A stretch of 44,767 bases of DNA, taken from contig JAKUUI010000012.1 in assembly GCA_022448485.1 (NCBI GenBank), positions 1 through 44,767 on the forward strand. The letters run 5' to 3'. The stretch's first letter is position 1. Each line of letters starts with the position of its first letter. This document shows positions 33,508 through 42,940 of the stretch, piece by piece. Both the position numbers and the translations under genes were made by a program. A model generated the notes under the pieces. The model did not search any database and was not told where the DNA came from. It saw only the letters and a program-made list of their open reading frames with translations. This DNA is from SAR324 cluster bacterium. GTDB taxonomy: Bacteria; SAR324; NAC60-12.

Positions 33508-34062
33508 ATGAGTGACTTAAGTGATTATGATGAGCTGACGTGGGTTGCCACTATTGTCGGAGCGCACGGTATCAAAGGGGCAGTTAAGGCCAAATACTTT
33601 TCTGATGCTCCTGAATATTATTTGAAAGTAAAGATTTTCTTTTTAGAAACCGCAGGTCAGTTACGATCCTTGAATGTTTTGCAGATTCGACCGGCAAAAA
33701 ATGGCTGGATCATTCTCTTTGAGGAGCTTGATTCCCGCAATGATGTAGAAAAGCTCAAAGGTTGCCGGCTGTTACTGCCGGATGATCAGCTGAAACCTTT
33801 GGAGTCCAATGAAGTCTTCGTGCATCAGCTCATAGGCTGCAGTGTAGAAGATCAAAAAGGCCGAATATTGGGGAAGATTTCAGATTTTTTGGAAACCGGT
33901 GCTAACAACGTTTTCGAGGTGCAGAACGGCACAAGCAAGTTCATGGTCCCAGATGTTCCTCACGTGGTGCTGGAACTAGATCTTGAAGCACAGCAGATGA
34001 TCATAGATCCATTACCGGGAATGATTGAAAAAGTTGATCAGGAGAGTGATGTTGCTCTTTGA
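33508..34062 (+). CDS. rimM: Ribosome maturation factor RimM
   Basis: RimM helps assemble the 30S head by binding S19. The N-terminal barrel shows VATIVGAHGIKGAVKAKYFSD, then ILFEELDSRNDVEKLKGCRLLL; the C-terminal PRC-barrel has VHQLIGCSVEDQKGRILGKI and FMVPDVPHVV. The second ATG (33508, with GAGGA upstream) gives 184 aa and is preferred to ATG 33496. It overlaps trmD by 14 bp, which suggests coupled translation. Confidence 0.95.
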   Translation: MSDLSDYDELTWVATIVGAHGIKGAVKAKYFSDAPEYYLKVKIFFLETAGQLRSLNVLQIRPAKNGWIILFEELDSRNDVEKLKGCRLLLPDDQLKPLESNEVFVHQLIGCSVEDQKGRILGKISDFLETGANNVFEVQNGTSKFMVPDVPHVVLELDLEAQQMIIDPLPGMIEKVDQESDVAL

Positions 34063-34735
34063 GGTTTTGACATTATTTCCGGATATTTTTTCTTCTTTTC
34101 TAGAAGAAAGTCTGATTAAGCGGGCAATTGAACAGCAACACTTGAGTGTAAACCTGGTCAATTTTCGCAAACATGGCCGAGGGAGTCACTTTCAGGTAGA
34201 CGACACGCCATACGGGGGGGGGCCCGGAATGGTGTTGCGGATTGAGCCAATAGCTCAGACTCTTGAGGAACAAAGAGAATTTCATCGTAGTGAAGGACGA
34301 GAAACACATTCTATTTTAGTGACCCCACAGGGACAGCAATTTTCGCAGGAAAAAGCAAAAGAACTGAGTCGGCGAAAAACAGTTTTGACCCTGATCTGTG
34401 GACGCTACGAAGGCTTTGATGAGCGGATTCGCAGCTTGGTAGATGAGGAAATATCAGGAGGAGATTTTGTTTGTTTGGGTGGTGAGGTAATTGCGATGAC
34501 GATGATTGAAGCCATCAGCCGTCTTGTCCCAAATGTTCTTGGTAACCAAGAATCATCTGAAAAGGAATCTTTCACTCAACCCTTGCTGGAATTTCCACAA
34601 TATACTCGGCCTGCAAGTTTTGGGGGGATGAAGGTTCCGGAAGAATTACTATCCGGAAACCACAAAAGAATAGTTGAGTGGCGTGAAGAGCAAGCTTTGT
34701 ACCGAACAAAAAAACGTCGTCCGGATTTGCTCTAA
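34049..34735 (+). CDS. trmD: tRNA (guanine37-N1)-methyltransferase TrmD
   Basis: Methylates G37 of tRNAs reading CNN codons, which prevents +1 frameshifting. From ATG 34049, with AGGAG five bases upstream, it is 228 aa and begins LLFEVLTLFPDIF. It has HGRGSHFQVDDTPYGGGPGM, the trefoil-knot AdoMet site LICGRYEGFDERI, ISGGDFVCLGGEVIAM and a C-terminal tRNA-binding domain. The ORF-track start at 34025 would add eight unmatched residues. Confidence 0.97.
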   Translation: MLLFEVLTLFPDIFSSFLEESLIKRAIEQQHLSVNLVNFRKHGRGSHFQVDDTPYGGGPGMVLRIEPIAQTLEEQREFHRSEGRETHSILVTPQGQQFSQEKAKELSRRKTVLTLICGRYEGFDERIRSLVDEEISGGDFVCLGGEVIAMTMIEAISRLVPNVLGNQESSEKESFTQPLLEFPQYTRPASFGGMKVPEELLSGNHKRIVEWREEQALYRTKKRRPDLL

Positions 34736-34812
34736 AGCAAAACTACTAACAACTAATGAAAGTGCCGACACAGCAAATCAAAAAAATTATCACCTTAAGC
34801 AAACGAGAAAAT

Positions 34813-35181
34813 ATGTCTACTGCAATGGAAAAAATCGAGCAATCGCAATTACGTAGCGAATTGCCGGAGTTAAGAGTCGGATCCAGCGTCCGGGTCAATT
34901 ACCGAATTTCGGAAGGAAACAAAGAACGCATCCAGGCATTTGAGGGTGTCATTATCGGCAAGCATTGCGGAGTACGCAACAACAAAGCCACTTTCACTGT
35001 GCGAAAAGTAACTCAGGGATATGGAGTTGAGAGAATTTTTCCGCTGCACTCCCCACGGATAGAAAGTATTGACATCATCAAAGTCGGAAAAGTTCGTCAG
35101 GCAAAACTTTATTACTTGCGAGCACTTCGTGGAAAAGCAGCCCGAATCAAAGAACGCATTACGGCCCGGCCGACAATATAA
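34813..35181 (+). CDS. rplS: 50S ribosomal protein L19
   Basis: L19 sits at the 30S/50S interface. [32 protein letters not shown], then [29 protein letters not shown] and [20 protein letters not shown] are the whole family pattern. I prefer ATG 34813 (122 aa); the longer frame from 34756 adds 19 residues not seen in relatives. Its 3' end overlaps the proposed start of rnhB by 53 bp. Confidence 0.96.
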   Translation: MSTAMEKIEQSQLRSELPELRVGSSVRVNYRISEGNKERIQAFEGVIIGKHCGVRNNKATFTVRKVTQGYGVERIFPLHSPRIESIDIIKVGKVRQAKLYYLRALRGKAARIKERITARPTI

Positions 35182-35830
35182 CTTTCAACCAACACTTGAG
35201 CTCGAAAAAGCGGCTGCTTGTCGAGGATTTAAGAAAATTGCCGGTGTTGACGAAGCAGGACGGGGTCCCCTAGCCGGACCTGTTGTTGCTGCTGCTGTTA
35301 TTTTAGGAGATCGGTGGAACGACAATCATCCGCTTAATGATTCAAAGCGTCTCTCTGCTAAAAACCGGGAGCAGTTGTTTGATGTCATTTGCTCTGAGGC
35401 TTTGGCTACCAAGATTGTCTCAATTTCTGCAGAAGAAATTGACAGGTTGAATATTCTACAAGCTACGCTTTTTTGTATGCTGCGCTGCCTCACAGAAATA
35501 GAACTTGCTCCGGATTATGTATTAGTTGATGGGAATTTTTATCCTGAAACAAAAATTCAGGGTGAGGCAGTAGTCAAGGGAGACGGCCGCTCCAAAAGTA
35601 TTGCTGCGGCTTCAATTTTGGCCAAAGTGACACGGGACAGGGTTATGGTCAAAAATGCAAAACGCTACCCGGAATGGGGCTTTGAACATCATAAAGGGTA
35701 TCCGACCAAAAAGCACCGGGAAGCAATTGAGAAATATGGCTTATCGCCTTTGCATCGACGGTCTTTCCAGCTCAAACCTCTGGTAAAGCAAGATTACAGG
35801 CACTCCACCGCTCAGTTGTATTTGCTGTGA
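35129..35830 (+). CDS. rnhB: Ribonuclease HII
   Basis: Cuts the RNA strand of RNA-DNA hybrids and starts ribonucleotide excision. The catalytic acidic set is present: Asp and Glu in [16 protein letters not shown], Asp in VLVDGNF, and Asp in [11 protein letters not shown]. The C-terminal [24 protein letters not shown] is typical. There is no start codon between the rplS stop and the conserved region, so translation must begin inside rplS; GTG 35129 (233 aa) is the nearest, TTG 35069 the ORF-track choice. It overlaps yraN by four bases (GTGA). Confidence 0.92.
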   Translation: MEKQPESKNALRPGRQYNFQPTLELEKAAACRGFKKIAGVDEAGRGPLAGPVVAAAVILGDRWNDNHPLNDSKRLSAKNREQLFDVICSEALATKIVSISAEEIDRLNILQATLFCMLRCLTEIELAPDYVLVDGNFYPETKIQGEAVVKGDGRSKSIAAASILAKVTRDRVMVKNAKRYPEWGFEHHKGYPTKKHREAIEKYGLSPLHRRSFQLKPLVKQDYRHSTAQLYLL

Positions 35831-36184
35831 CAAAAGGTCGTCAGCAGACTGGAACAGTCGGAGAGCAAATCGCCTGTGAATTTTTACAAGAGCGAGGATA
35901 TCGCATAGTTGAGCGAAATCACCGTTCCAGACTGGTAGAGAAAGACATTATTGCAGATTTCGAGGAATTCCTCGTATTTTGTGAAGTTAAAACTCGCAGG
36001 GGAATCAACGGATCACATCCATCACTGTCGGTGACCTCGAAAAATTGAAAAGTTGCGCCAACTGGGTAATCTTTATCTCAGCTAGAGGCACCTAACGTAC
36101 CTGCAACCACGATTTGACGTGATTGCCGTACAACTGGCGGATGGAAAACCGCCGAACATTTATCATATCATCAACGCTTTTTAA
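35827..36184 (+). pseudogene. yraN: YraN (UPF0102) endonuclease-like gene, frameshifted
   Basis: The first 73 codons read GTVGEQIACEFLQERGYRIVERNHR and FLVFCEVKTRR, clear YraN. The family motif G-E-I-D is VEKD here, so the putative metal-binding centre has changed. The frame stops at 36046. The next frame continues with LRQLGNLYLS, a TAG, then LQPRFDVIAVQLADGKPPNIYHIINAF to TAA 36182, which is the YraN C-terminus. One frameshift and one extra stop within 140 bp point to a pseudogene. It still starts with a four-base overlap with rnhB. Confidence 0.8.
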
Positions 36185-36201
36185 GATAAAAGGAAACACT
36201 T

Positions 36202-36471
36202 ATGGCTCATCACAAATCTGCGCTTAAGCGTGTTCGACAAACAATCAAACACACTGCACAGAAGCGCTCACAGCGGGCAGATCTACGTACGGTCATCAAA
36301 AAATTTCGTTTGATACTGGACGAGGGAAATATTGACCAAGCACGTGAAGCTTATCCCGAGGTTCAAAAAAAAATTGATAAAGCTGTCACAAAAGGTGTTC
36401 TGCACAAACGTACCGGTGCTCGCTACAAATCGCGCCTTGCCCTGTCCTTGTCCAAAACCCTCGCAAGCTGA
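36202..36471 (+). CDS. rpsT: 30S ribosomal protein S20
   Basis: An 89-aa S20, a helical 16S rRNA-binding protein. AHHKSALKRVRQTIKHTAQKRSQR at the start and KGVLHKRTGARYKSRLALSLSK at the end are diagnostic. AAAGGAAAC precedes ATG 36202. It is the last gene of the trmD-region run and is followed by a strong hairpin. Confidence 0.96.
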   Translation: MAHHKSALKRVRQTIKHTAQKRSQRADLRTVIKKFRLILDEGNIDQAREAYPEVQKKIDKAVTKGVLHKRTGARYKSRLALSLSKTLAS

Positions 36472-36517
36472 CCAGATCAGTCGCTTTTACAATAGTATTA
36501 AATCGTTCCGATCCTAT

Positions 36518-36549
36518 GGTCAATTAGAAATACCACTTTCTAATTGGCC
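36518..36549. terminator. Strong hairpin between rpsT and sdhC
   Basis: Thirteen-bp arms GGTCAATTAGAAA and TTTCTAATTGGCC with one G-U pair and a 6-nt loop, 47 bp after rpsT. It is followed by TCCCTTC and not a real T run. It could end the rpsT transcript, or serve as a DNA operator, because it overlaps where the -35 of the downstream TATAAT would lie. Confidence 0.45.
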
Positions 36550-36560
36550 TCCCTTCATGA

Positions 36561-36566
36561 TATAAT
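36561..36566 (+). promoter_or_regulatory. Candidate -10 box for sdhCAB
   Basis: A perfect TATAAT 57 bp before ATG 36623. The -35 position (near 36538) lies in the right arm of the hairpin and matches poorly (TTCTAA), so an activator or repressor at the dyad is conceivable. Confidence 0.35.
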
Positions 36567-36622
36567 AAACTCATAGTTTCCTGTGGTTTGTTTAACGTAT
36601 GTTTTTTGCTGAATGGTGTTTT

Positions 36623-37240
36623 ATGGACTCACATTTTCTTACACGGCGTATCCACAGTTTGACTGGGGTTGTGCCGGTAGGGCTGTTTCTTGTGTACCAC
36701 CTCTATTTGCAGTTGTATTTGCACTCTGGTGCCGAAACATACAATAATTCAGTCAACAGTTTCTATGACAGTCCTTTGGCGATTTGGGCCTTAGTCATTG
36801 TTGTTTATATCCCTCTCTTCTTTCATGCTTTCCTTGGCATTCACCTGATTTTTGAAACTACTGTTCAGCCTTCTTACACTTATTTTTCACACTTGCTGTA
36901 TTGGCTACAGCGTATCAGCGGTATCGGTGTACTTCTCTTCATCATCGCACATGTTTGGAATGCCCAGCTTGGTCCGTGGATGGCCGGGACTTGGGGAACA
37001 CATTTTGAACATCTTTCAAGCGGCTTTTCAAATCCTGAATCAGGTATGATAACCAAAACGGTTTACCTGTTTGGTGTTTTGGGTGCAGTCTTTCATTTTG
37101 CCAATGGCCTCAACACCTTTTGCATGACTTGGGGCATCGCCCTCACACCAAAATCACAAATACGAATTCGTATTTTCAGCATTCTTCTTTTCTTGATTTT
37201 ATCCGCCAGCTCCTTGTATGCACTAGCTGCAATTTGGTAA
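36623..37240 (+). CDS. sdhC: Succinate dehydrogenase cytochrome b558 subunit
   Basis: The membrane anchor of complex II of the b558 (single polypeptide, five-helix) type found in epsilon/deltaproteobacteria and Bacteroidetes. Five membrane segments are visible. Candidate haem-binding His residues are in RRIHSLTGVVP, LVYHLYLQ, FFHAFLGIHL, FIIAHVWNA and AVFHFANGLNTF. From ATG 36623 it is 205 aa; ATG 36599 is the alternative. No sdhD is present, as expected for this type. It begins sdhCAB. Confidence 0.93.
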   Translation: MDSHFLTRRIHSLTGVVPVGLFLVYHLYLQLYLHSGAETYNNSVNSFYDSPLAIWALVIVVYIPLFFHAFLGIHLIFETTVQPSYTYFSHLLYWLQRISGIGVLLFIIAHVWNAQLGPWMAGTWGTHFEHLSSGFSNPESGMITKTVYLFGVLGAVFHFANGLNTFCMTWGIALTPKSQIRIRIFSILLFLILSASSLYALAAIW

Positions 37241-37254
37241 ACTTCGAAAAGGAC

Positions 37255-39189
37255 ATGAACAAGCGACGAGTGATTGTAATTGGCGGCGGATTAGCCGGAC
37301 TGGCCGCAACCATGAAAATGGCGGAACTTGGAATGTCTATTCTGCTGGTGTCGTTTTTACCTGTAAAACGTTCCCATTCTGTCTGTGCTCAGGGCGGAAT
37401 CAATGGTGCAGTCAACATCAAAGGAGAGGGTGACTCTCCTGAAATTCACTTTTACGACACAGTTAAAGGAGGAGACTTTTTAGCACACCAACCGCTCTGC
37501 AAAGACATGTGCCTTCATGCTCCTTACATCATCAACCTCATGGACCGACTTGGAGTTACGTTCAACCGAACTCCGGAAGGCAATCTCGATTTCCGTAGAT
37601 TTGGAGGAACTCTCTATCACCGTACCGCATTCGCTGGTGCAACCACAGGCCAACAACTTTTGTATGCGCTTGACGAACAGGTGCGCCACTTCGAGGTACA
37701 AGGTCTGGTCGAAAAAATGGAATGGCACGAATACCTAGGCGCTGTACTCAACGATGACGGGCGCTGCGTTGGCGCGATCATCCACAATCTGCGTTCCGGA
37801 GAAATCAAAGCGGAAAAAGGTGATGCAGTTATTTTAGCCACAGGTGGTCCTGGATTGGTTTATGGGCGCACCACTAATTCAATGGTTTGCACTGGAACTG
37901 CCGTCACTTCAGCATATTTACAGGGTGCTAAATATGGCAACGGTGAATTTATTCAAATTCATCCATCGGCTATTCCCGGTCGTGACAAATTACGTTTAAT
38001 GAGTGAATCCGCTCGCGGAGAGGGTGGACGAGTTTGGGTACCACGAAAAGCCGGTGATTCACGCAAGCCTAGAGAAATTCCAGAAAAAGAACGTTTTTAT
38101 TTTCTCGAAGAGCGCTATCCACTTTTTGGGAATTTAGTGCCGCGAGATGTGGGAGCACGTGAAATTTATGACATTTGCGTTAACGACAAATTAGGCGTTC
38201 ACGGTGAAATGAAAGTTTATTTGGATTTGACACATCACACTCGTGAATTTCTTGATCATCGGTTGGGTGGAATTCTTGAGATTTACGAAAAATTCACAGG
38301 CGTCGATCCACACGAAGAACCGATGGAAATTTTCCCTGCAGTGCATTATTCCATGGGCGGAATTTGGACGGATTACACACGTACCGAAGATGGTTTGATC
38401 GACCATCAGTCTCCAAACAATCAAATGACTTCCATCACCGGTCTTTATGCCGCAGGTGAAGCAGACTATCAGTATCACGGCGGAAACCGCCTGGGTGCGA
38501 ATTCATTGTTGAGCTGTATCTACACCGGATTGATGATGAGTCCAGGAGTGATTAATTACGTAAATAATGTACCGGAATCTGTGGAGGATGTTGCGGAGAA
38601 TGTATTCGCTGATGCAACCAGACAATGGCAGGAGAAATTCTCTGAAATCAAAGGAATGAGTGGAAAAGAAAATCCTTATGCTTTGCATAGAGAAATGGCA
38701 GAAGAGATGATTTCCAACGTACTGATTGTAAGGGATAATTCCAAACTGAAATCGACACTTGATAAAATTGATGAATTTGAATCACGCTGGAAAAATATTA
38801 AATGTGTAGACACAACTGATTGGTCCAATCCCGTGCCAAGTTTCATCAACCAACTTTGGAACATGATTCAGCTCTCCAAAATTATAACGAAGGGTGCGCT
38901 GTTGCGTGACGAGTTCCGAGGATCACATTACAAACCGGAGTTTGATCTAAGTCAGCCTAGTGATTTCAAGCCAGAGACCTATTTGGAATTTGAGAAACAA
39001 AAAGAGGCTGGAATAGTTAAGGAGAACGCATTTGAACCAGAACATTTGGCGTACATGAAACGATTTTCTGTAAACAACAAAAAATGGCTCAAAACTACGA
39101 TTGCAACTTATAAAGAAGGAAGACCAGAAATTTCTTACGAGGAAGTGGACACATCTCTTATTGCTCCACGCCCCAGAAAATATGACTGA
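37255..39189 (+). CDS. sdhA: Succinate dehydrogenase flavoprotein subunit
   Basis: Oxidises succinate to fumarate with covalent FAD. ATG 37255 with AAAAGGA upstream gives 644 aa; the ORF-track start at 37120 lies inside sdhC. Visible are the dinucleotide loop VIVIGGGLAGLAA, the FAD-linking His in KRSHSVCAQGGINGA, the active-site stretch SARGEGGRVW, HYSMGGIWTD, and HGGNRLGANSLLSC. The protein is of the long type that pairs with b558 anchors. Direction (succinate oxidation or fumarate reduction) cannot be told from sequence. Confidence 0.97.
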   Translation: MNKRRVIVIGGGLAGLAATMKMAELGMSILLVSFLPVKRSHSVCAQGGINGAVNIKGEGDSPEIHFYDTVKGGDFLAHQPLCKDMCLHAPYIINLMDRLGVTFNRTPEGNLDFRRFGGTLYHRTAFAGATTGQQLLYALDEQVRHFEVQGLVEKMEWHEYLGAVLNDDGRCVGAIIHNLRSGEIKAEKGDAVILATGGPGLVYGRTTNSMVCTGTAVTSAYLQGAKYGNGEFIQIHPSAIPGRDKLRLMSESARGEGGRVWVPRKAGDSRKPREIPEKERFYFLEERYPLFGNLVPRDVGAREIYDICVNDKLGVHGEMKVYLDLTHHTREFLDHRLGGILEIYEKFTGVDPHEEPMEIFPAVHYSMGGIWTDYTRTEDGLIDHQSPNNQMTSITGLYAAGEADYQYHGGNRLGANSLLSCIYTGLMMSPGVINYVNNVPESVEDVAENVFADATRQWQEKFSEIKGMSGKENPYALHREMAEEMISNVLIVRDNSKLKSTLDKIDEFESRWKNIKCVDTTDWSNPVPSFINQLWNMIQLSKIITKGALLRDEFRGSHYKPEFDLSQPSDFKPETYLEFEKQKEAGIVKENAFEPEHLAYMKRFSVNNKKWLKTTIATYKEGRPEISYEEVDTSLIAPRPRKYD

Positions 39190-39198
39190 GGATAGAAA

Positions 39199-39945
39199 AT
39201 GCCAGATACTGTTACTTTAAAAATTAAGCGTCAGGATTCGGAAACCTCCGACTCTTATTGGGAAACATTCACAATTCCCTATATTCCCAGATCAAACGTC
39301 ATTTCCTGTTTGATGGATATTCAGGCCAATCCGGTTAACGCAAAAGGAGAAGAGGTAACACCGGTTGTTTGGGAAAGCAACTGTTTGGAAGAAGTTTGTG
39401 GTGCCTGCACAATGGTGATTAACGGCAAAGTCCATCAGTCATGCAGTGCGTTAGTGGATCAATTGGAAAAACCAATTTCATTGGAACCAATGAGTAAATT
39501 CCCGGTTGTTCGGGACTTAGCAGTTGATCGTGCCCGGATGTTTGGCGCTCTCAAAAAAGTACAAGCCTGGGTCACAGCAGATGGCTATCATGACCTCGGT
39601 CCCGGAGAGCGTGAATCAACCAGCCATCAAGAAGTAGCCTACAAACTTTCAGAGTGCATGACCTGCGGGTGTTGCGTGGAAGCCTGTCCGCAATACAGCC
39701 TGAGCAACAACTTCCTTGGTGCGGCAGCCATCAGCCAATCGCGTCTTTTCAACATGCACCCTACAGCAAAAAATATTGCGGACGAACGGCTTGACACCCT
39801 CATGCAGAAAGGTGGTATTGCCGATTGCGGCAATGCCCAAAACTGCGTCGAAGCCTGCCCAAAATCCATCCCTCTTACAGAATCCATAGCCGAAATGGGC
39901 CGTCAAGTTTCAGGAAAATTTTGGCGTAATATTTTTCAGGCATAG
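39199..39945 (+). CDS. sdhB: Succinate dehydrogenase iron-sulfur subunit
   Basis: Carries electrons from FAD to the quinone site. The three cluster sites are clear in 248 aa: [2Fe-2S] in CLEEVCGACTMVINGKVHQSC-type spacing, [4Fe-4S] in CMTCGCCVEACP, and [3Fe-4S] in CGNAQNCVEACPKSIP. It follows sdhA by 9 bp. Confidence 0.97.
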   Translation: MPDTVTLKIKRQDSETSDSYWETFTIPYIPRSNVISCLMDIQANPVNAKGEEVTPVVWESNCLEEVCGACTMVINGKVHQSCSALVDQLEKPISLEPMSKFPVVRDLAVDRARMFGALKKVQAWVTADGYHDLGPGERESTSHQEVAYKLSECMTCGCCVEACPQYSLSNNFLGAAAISQSRLFNMHPTAKNIADERLDTLMQKGGIADCGNAQNCVEACPKSIPLTESIAEMGRQVSGKFWRNIFQA

Positions 39946-39980
39946 TGTATGTTTTTTCTCCAAAATATAAAAATGTATTC

Positions 39981-41033
39981 ATGTCAAAAAATTCCTCAGC
40001 CAACTCGCTTAAACGTTTCCTGCTGATCCGCACGGACCGTATAGGTGACACCATTCTCACCCTGCCTGCAGTTACGGCTTTAAGAAGCCAATATCGGGAT
40101 GCATTCATTGCCTTTCTGGCGCAACCCTACACCGTTCCATTGATTGAGCAATATGTAGGAATAGACATTTCACTGAGTTATGAACCACATGGACGACACA
40201 AAGGCTGGCAGGGACTCTCAAAGCTCAGTCATGAACTGCAGGAACTAAACTTTGATGCAGCCCTGCTTTTTTATCCCAGGGTAAAATTAGCTTTTGCAAT
40301 AGCCAAAGCGGGAATTCCGGTCCGCATCGGCACAGGTTATCGATGGTATTCTTTCCTCTTGACGGAGCGGATTTTTGAACATCGGAAAGATTGTCAAAAA
40401 CATGAAGCTGAATACAATTTTTCGCTGCTGGAGTCACTGCTGCCAGACAAAAATCCACAGCCGCAATATAAGTTTAAGCAGTGGCTTCCAGAACCGTGGT
40501 GGGAAGATTTTCGCACAGTACTCAACTCCAAAGATTATGTCATTGTGCACCCCGGATACGGCGCTTCTGCTCCAAATCTAAATAATGAACAATACAGACT
40601 TATAATTCGGCTGTTGCTGGAAAAAACCGACTGGACCGTTTTATTAACGGGTATTGCCGGAGAGGAAAATTTGGTACATGAAATAGCAGCCGATTTTCCT
40701 GAAGAGAGAGTAAAAAGGGTAGTAGGGCGATTTTCACTGGCAGAATTTTTTTCTGTAGTTCGGAACGCTTCTTTGCTGATCAGCAGCAGTACTGGCCCCT
40801 TGCATATGGCAAATGCGGCCGATACTCCGCTGCTTGGATTTTTCTGTCCAGCAAAACCACACACGCCAGATCGCTGGGGACCATACGATCAGCAACAATG
40901 GGTGGTAACTCCAGATCTGGATTGGCCGGAGATTTGTGAATTGAAAAACTGTCCTCACGGGGGATGTCTGCATCATCTTTCAGACGTGGAAATAACTGAA
41001 GCATTGTGCACCCAAAGATTAAATGATTTATAA
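39981..41033 (+). CDS. GT9 family glycosyltransferase (heptosyltransferase-like)
   Basis: A 350-aa GT9 enzyme, the family that adds heptoses to lipopolysaccharide core. The N-terminal [19 protein letters not shown] is the acceptor-side motif with the catalytic Asp. The C-terminal half has [14 protein letters not shown], then [13 protein letters not shown], and the nucleotide-sugar site [25 protein letters not shown]. It is intact, unlike the GT9 remnant at the window start. ATG 39981 is preferred over the earlier frame start, which touches the sdhB stop. It overlaps no reliable part of pgi. Sugar and acceptor are unknown. Confidence 0.88.
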   Translation: MSKNSSANSLKRFLLIRTDRIGDTILTLPAVTALRSQYRDAFIAFLAQPYTVPLIEQYVGIDISLSYEPHGRHKGWQGLSKLSHELQELNFDAALLFYPRVKLAFAIAKAGIPVRIGTGYRWYSFLLTERIFEHRKDCQKHEAEYNFSLLESLLPDKNPQPQYKFKQWLPEPWWEDFRTVLNSKDYVIVHPGYGASAPNLNNEQYRLIIRLLLEKTDWTVLLTGIAGEENLVHEIAADFPEERVKRVVGRFSLAEFFSVVRNASLLISSSTGPLHMANAADTPLLGFFCPAKPHTPDRWGPYDQQQWVVTPDLDWPEICELKNCPHGGCLHHLSDVEITEALCTQRLNDL

Positions 41034-41055
41034 AAATGAAAACAATAAAAACTGC

Positions 41056-42642
41056 ATGACTGAATCATTATCCTGGAAAAATTTTCAGCAGCATTATCTC
41101 GCCCTGCCGGAATTGGGTATCGCCCTTGACACTTCGCGGATGAATGCTCCGGATGTGCTACCTGATTCTCTGGAAAAACTTTTCAGAAATGCTTTTCAAC
41201 AAATGCAGGAACTGGAAAAAGGAAGCCTCGCAAATCCCGATGAAAATCGAATGGTCGGACATTACTGGCTGCGTAACCCGGAGCTTGCTCCGTCTGCCGA
41301 AATTCAAAAAGTAATCAGCAGCACGAAGGAAAATATTCTGGAATTTGCTGCTGAAATTCACCAGAGCAAACTCCAACCTCAAAAAGCCGGTTCTTTCCGG
41401 AATGTACTGCTGCTCGGAATTGGTGGTTCGGCACTTGGCCCCCAGTTCGTGCAAAAAGCACTTCGTTCAAAGGCAGATCGAATGAAGTTTTATTTTCTGG
41501 ACAACACGGATCCGGACGGAATCGATCAGGTCTTATCCTCAATTGGTAAAGGATTGGCTGAAACTTTAACTCTTGTTATTTCAAAATCCGGAGGCACTAA
41601 AGAAACGCGAAATGCAATGCTGGAGGTCCGTCAAGCATATGAGAAGGCCGGACTTGATTTTACTAAACACGCTGTTGCCGTTACTGGCGAGGGCAGTCAA
41701 CTTGATCAGCTTGCAAAAAAGGAAAACTGGCTGCGTCGCTTTCCGATGTGGGACTGGGTAGGAGGGAGAACATCAGTGTTTTCTGCAGTGGGACTGCTTC
41801 CTGCTGCTTTGCAGGGTCTGGATATCAATAATCTTCTGGCGGGCGCAAAAATCATGGATGAATTGACAAGCCGTACGGAAATCAGTAAAAATCCGGCTGC
41901 TCTGCTGGCCTTGATGTGGCATCATGCCGGTCGAGGCAGAGGCGAAAAAGCGATGGTGATACTGCCCTACAAAGACAAATTGCAGCTCTTCAGCCGTTAT
42001 CTGCAGCAGCTGGTGATGGAATCTTTAGGAAAGGAAAAAGATTTGGCTGGAAAAACTGTAAACCAGGGATTGACAGTTTATGGTAACAAAGGCTCAACCG
42101 ATCAGCACGCCTTTGTCCAGCAGCTCCGTGAAGGACCCGCCGATTTTTTTGTGACTTTCATCGAAGTCCTTAGAGAACGGAACAGCACAAGTATTGAGGT
42201 CGAACCCGGTGTTACGTCTGGAGATTTTCTGCAGTGTTTTTTGCTTGGAACCCGCGAGGCACTTTTCCAAAGCGGACGCAACTCACTTAGCATCACGCTG
42301 GAAGAAATTTCCCCCCGAACTACAGCTGCCTTAATTGCGCTGTTTGAGCGGGCAGTCGGCATATATGCTTTTCTCATTGGAATAAATGCCTATCACCAGC
42401 CTGGCGTAGAAGCCGGAAAACGAGCCGCCGGAGATATTATTGAACTTTCAATAAGAATTCAAAATCACCTCAAGTACCACCCTGAGCAAAAATTTGCTGC
42501 CTCCGCACTTGCCGATGCACTCGGAGAGACAGAAAAAACCGAAACCGTTTTCCAGCTTTTGCTGCACCTGGCAGCCAACAGCAGGGTGCAAAAATTCTCT
42601 GGCAACACTCCTTTTTCTGCCAGTTTTCAAGCAAATTATTAA
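41056..42642 (+). CDS. pgi: Glucose-6-phosphate isomerase
   Basis: Interconverts glucose-6-phosphate and fructose-6-phosphate. From ATG 41056 the protein is 528 aa. Motifs are [29 protein letters not shown], the [19 protein letters not shown] block with the catalytic His, the [14 protein letters not shown] segment, and [16 protein letters not shown]. The [18 protein letters not shown] wording and overall length resemble cyanobacterial and plastid enzymes more than E. coli Pgi (GEHGTNAQHAFYQL type). Transfer is an inference. It follows the GT9 gene by 22 bp. Confidence 0.96.
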   Translation: MTESLSWKNFQQHYLALPELGIALDTSRMNAPDVLPDSLEKLFRNAFQQMQELEKGSLANPDENRMVGHYWLRNPELAPSAEIQKVISSTKENILEFAAEIHQSKLQPQKAGSFRNVLLLGIGGSALGPQFVQKALRSKADRMKFYFLDNTDPDGIDQVLSSIGKGLAETLTLVISKSGGTKETRNAMLEVRQAYEKAGLDFTKHAVAVTGEGSQLDQLAKKENWLRRFPMWDWVGGRTSVFSAVGLLPAALQGLDINNLLAGAKIMDELTSRTEISKNPAALLALMWHHAGRGRGEKAMVILPYKDKLQLFSRYLQQLVMESLGKEKDLAGKTVNQGLTVYGNKGSTDQHAFVQQLREGPADFFVTFIEVLRERNSTSIEVEPGVTSGDFLQCFLLGTREALFQSGRNSLSITLEEISPRTTAALIALFERAVGIYAFLIGINAYHQPGVEAGKRAAGDIIELSIRIQNHLKYHPEQKFAASALADALGETEKTETVFQLLLHLAANSRVQKFSGNTPFSASFQANY

Positions 42643-42851
42643 CAGCTTTCTCCAAGCAGTAGTTGTTCCAGATCGCTTATATTTTATATACTCCTGTTAC
42701 GTGTATGAAACTTGCAGAGGATTTCAGTCTTTGCAGACCATTTTCTTAACATTCTTAAACATGAGATCAGTTATGATTTTATGTCCTTTTGCTGATACCG
42801 CCAATTTGCTGATGATATTATTTGCAATTGTCACAACAAATGAAATTAAAA

Positions 42852-42881
42852 TTGACCAAAACCCCACAAACGAGTTATTAT
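42852..42881 (+). promoter_or_regulatory. Sigma70-type promoter before the outer-membrane protein
   Basis: TTGACC, an 18-bp spacer and TATTAT lie 59 bp before ATG 42941. This supports that start over the ORF-track start at 42494, which lies inside pgi. The rest of the 298-bp gap after pgi shows nothing I recognise. Confidence 0.5.
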
Positions 42882-42940
42882 GCCCACGTTTCAGTAGCGG
42901 GTCAGTGAACCACCGCCATCATCCAGGAGCTTTCTTACCA

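Noticed and set aside
42494-42940. Upstream extension of the outer-membrane protein ORF into pgi
   Set aside because: It overlaps the conserved end of pgi, has no protein character, and a promoter plus signal peptide support ATG 42941.
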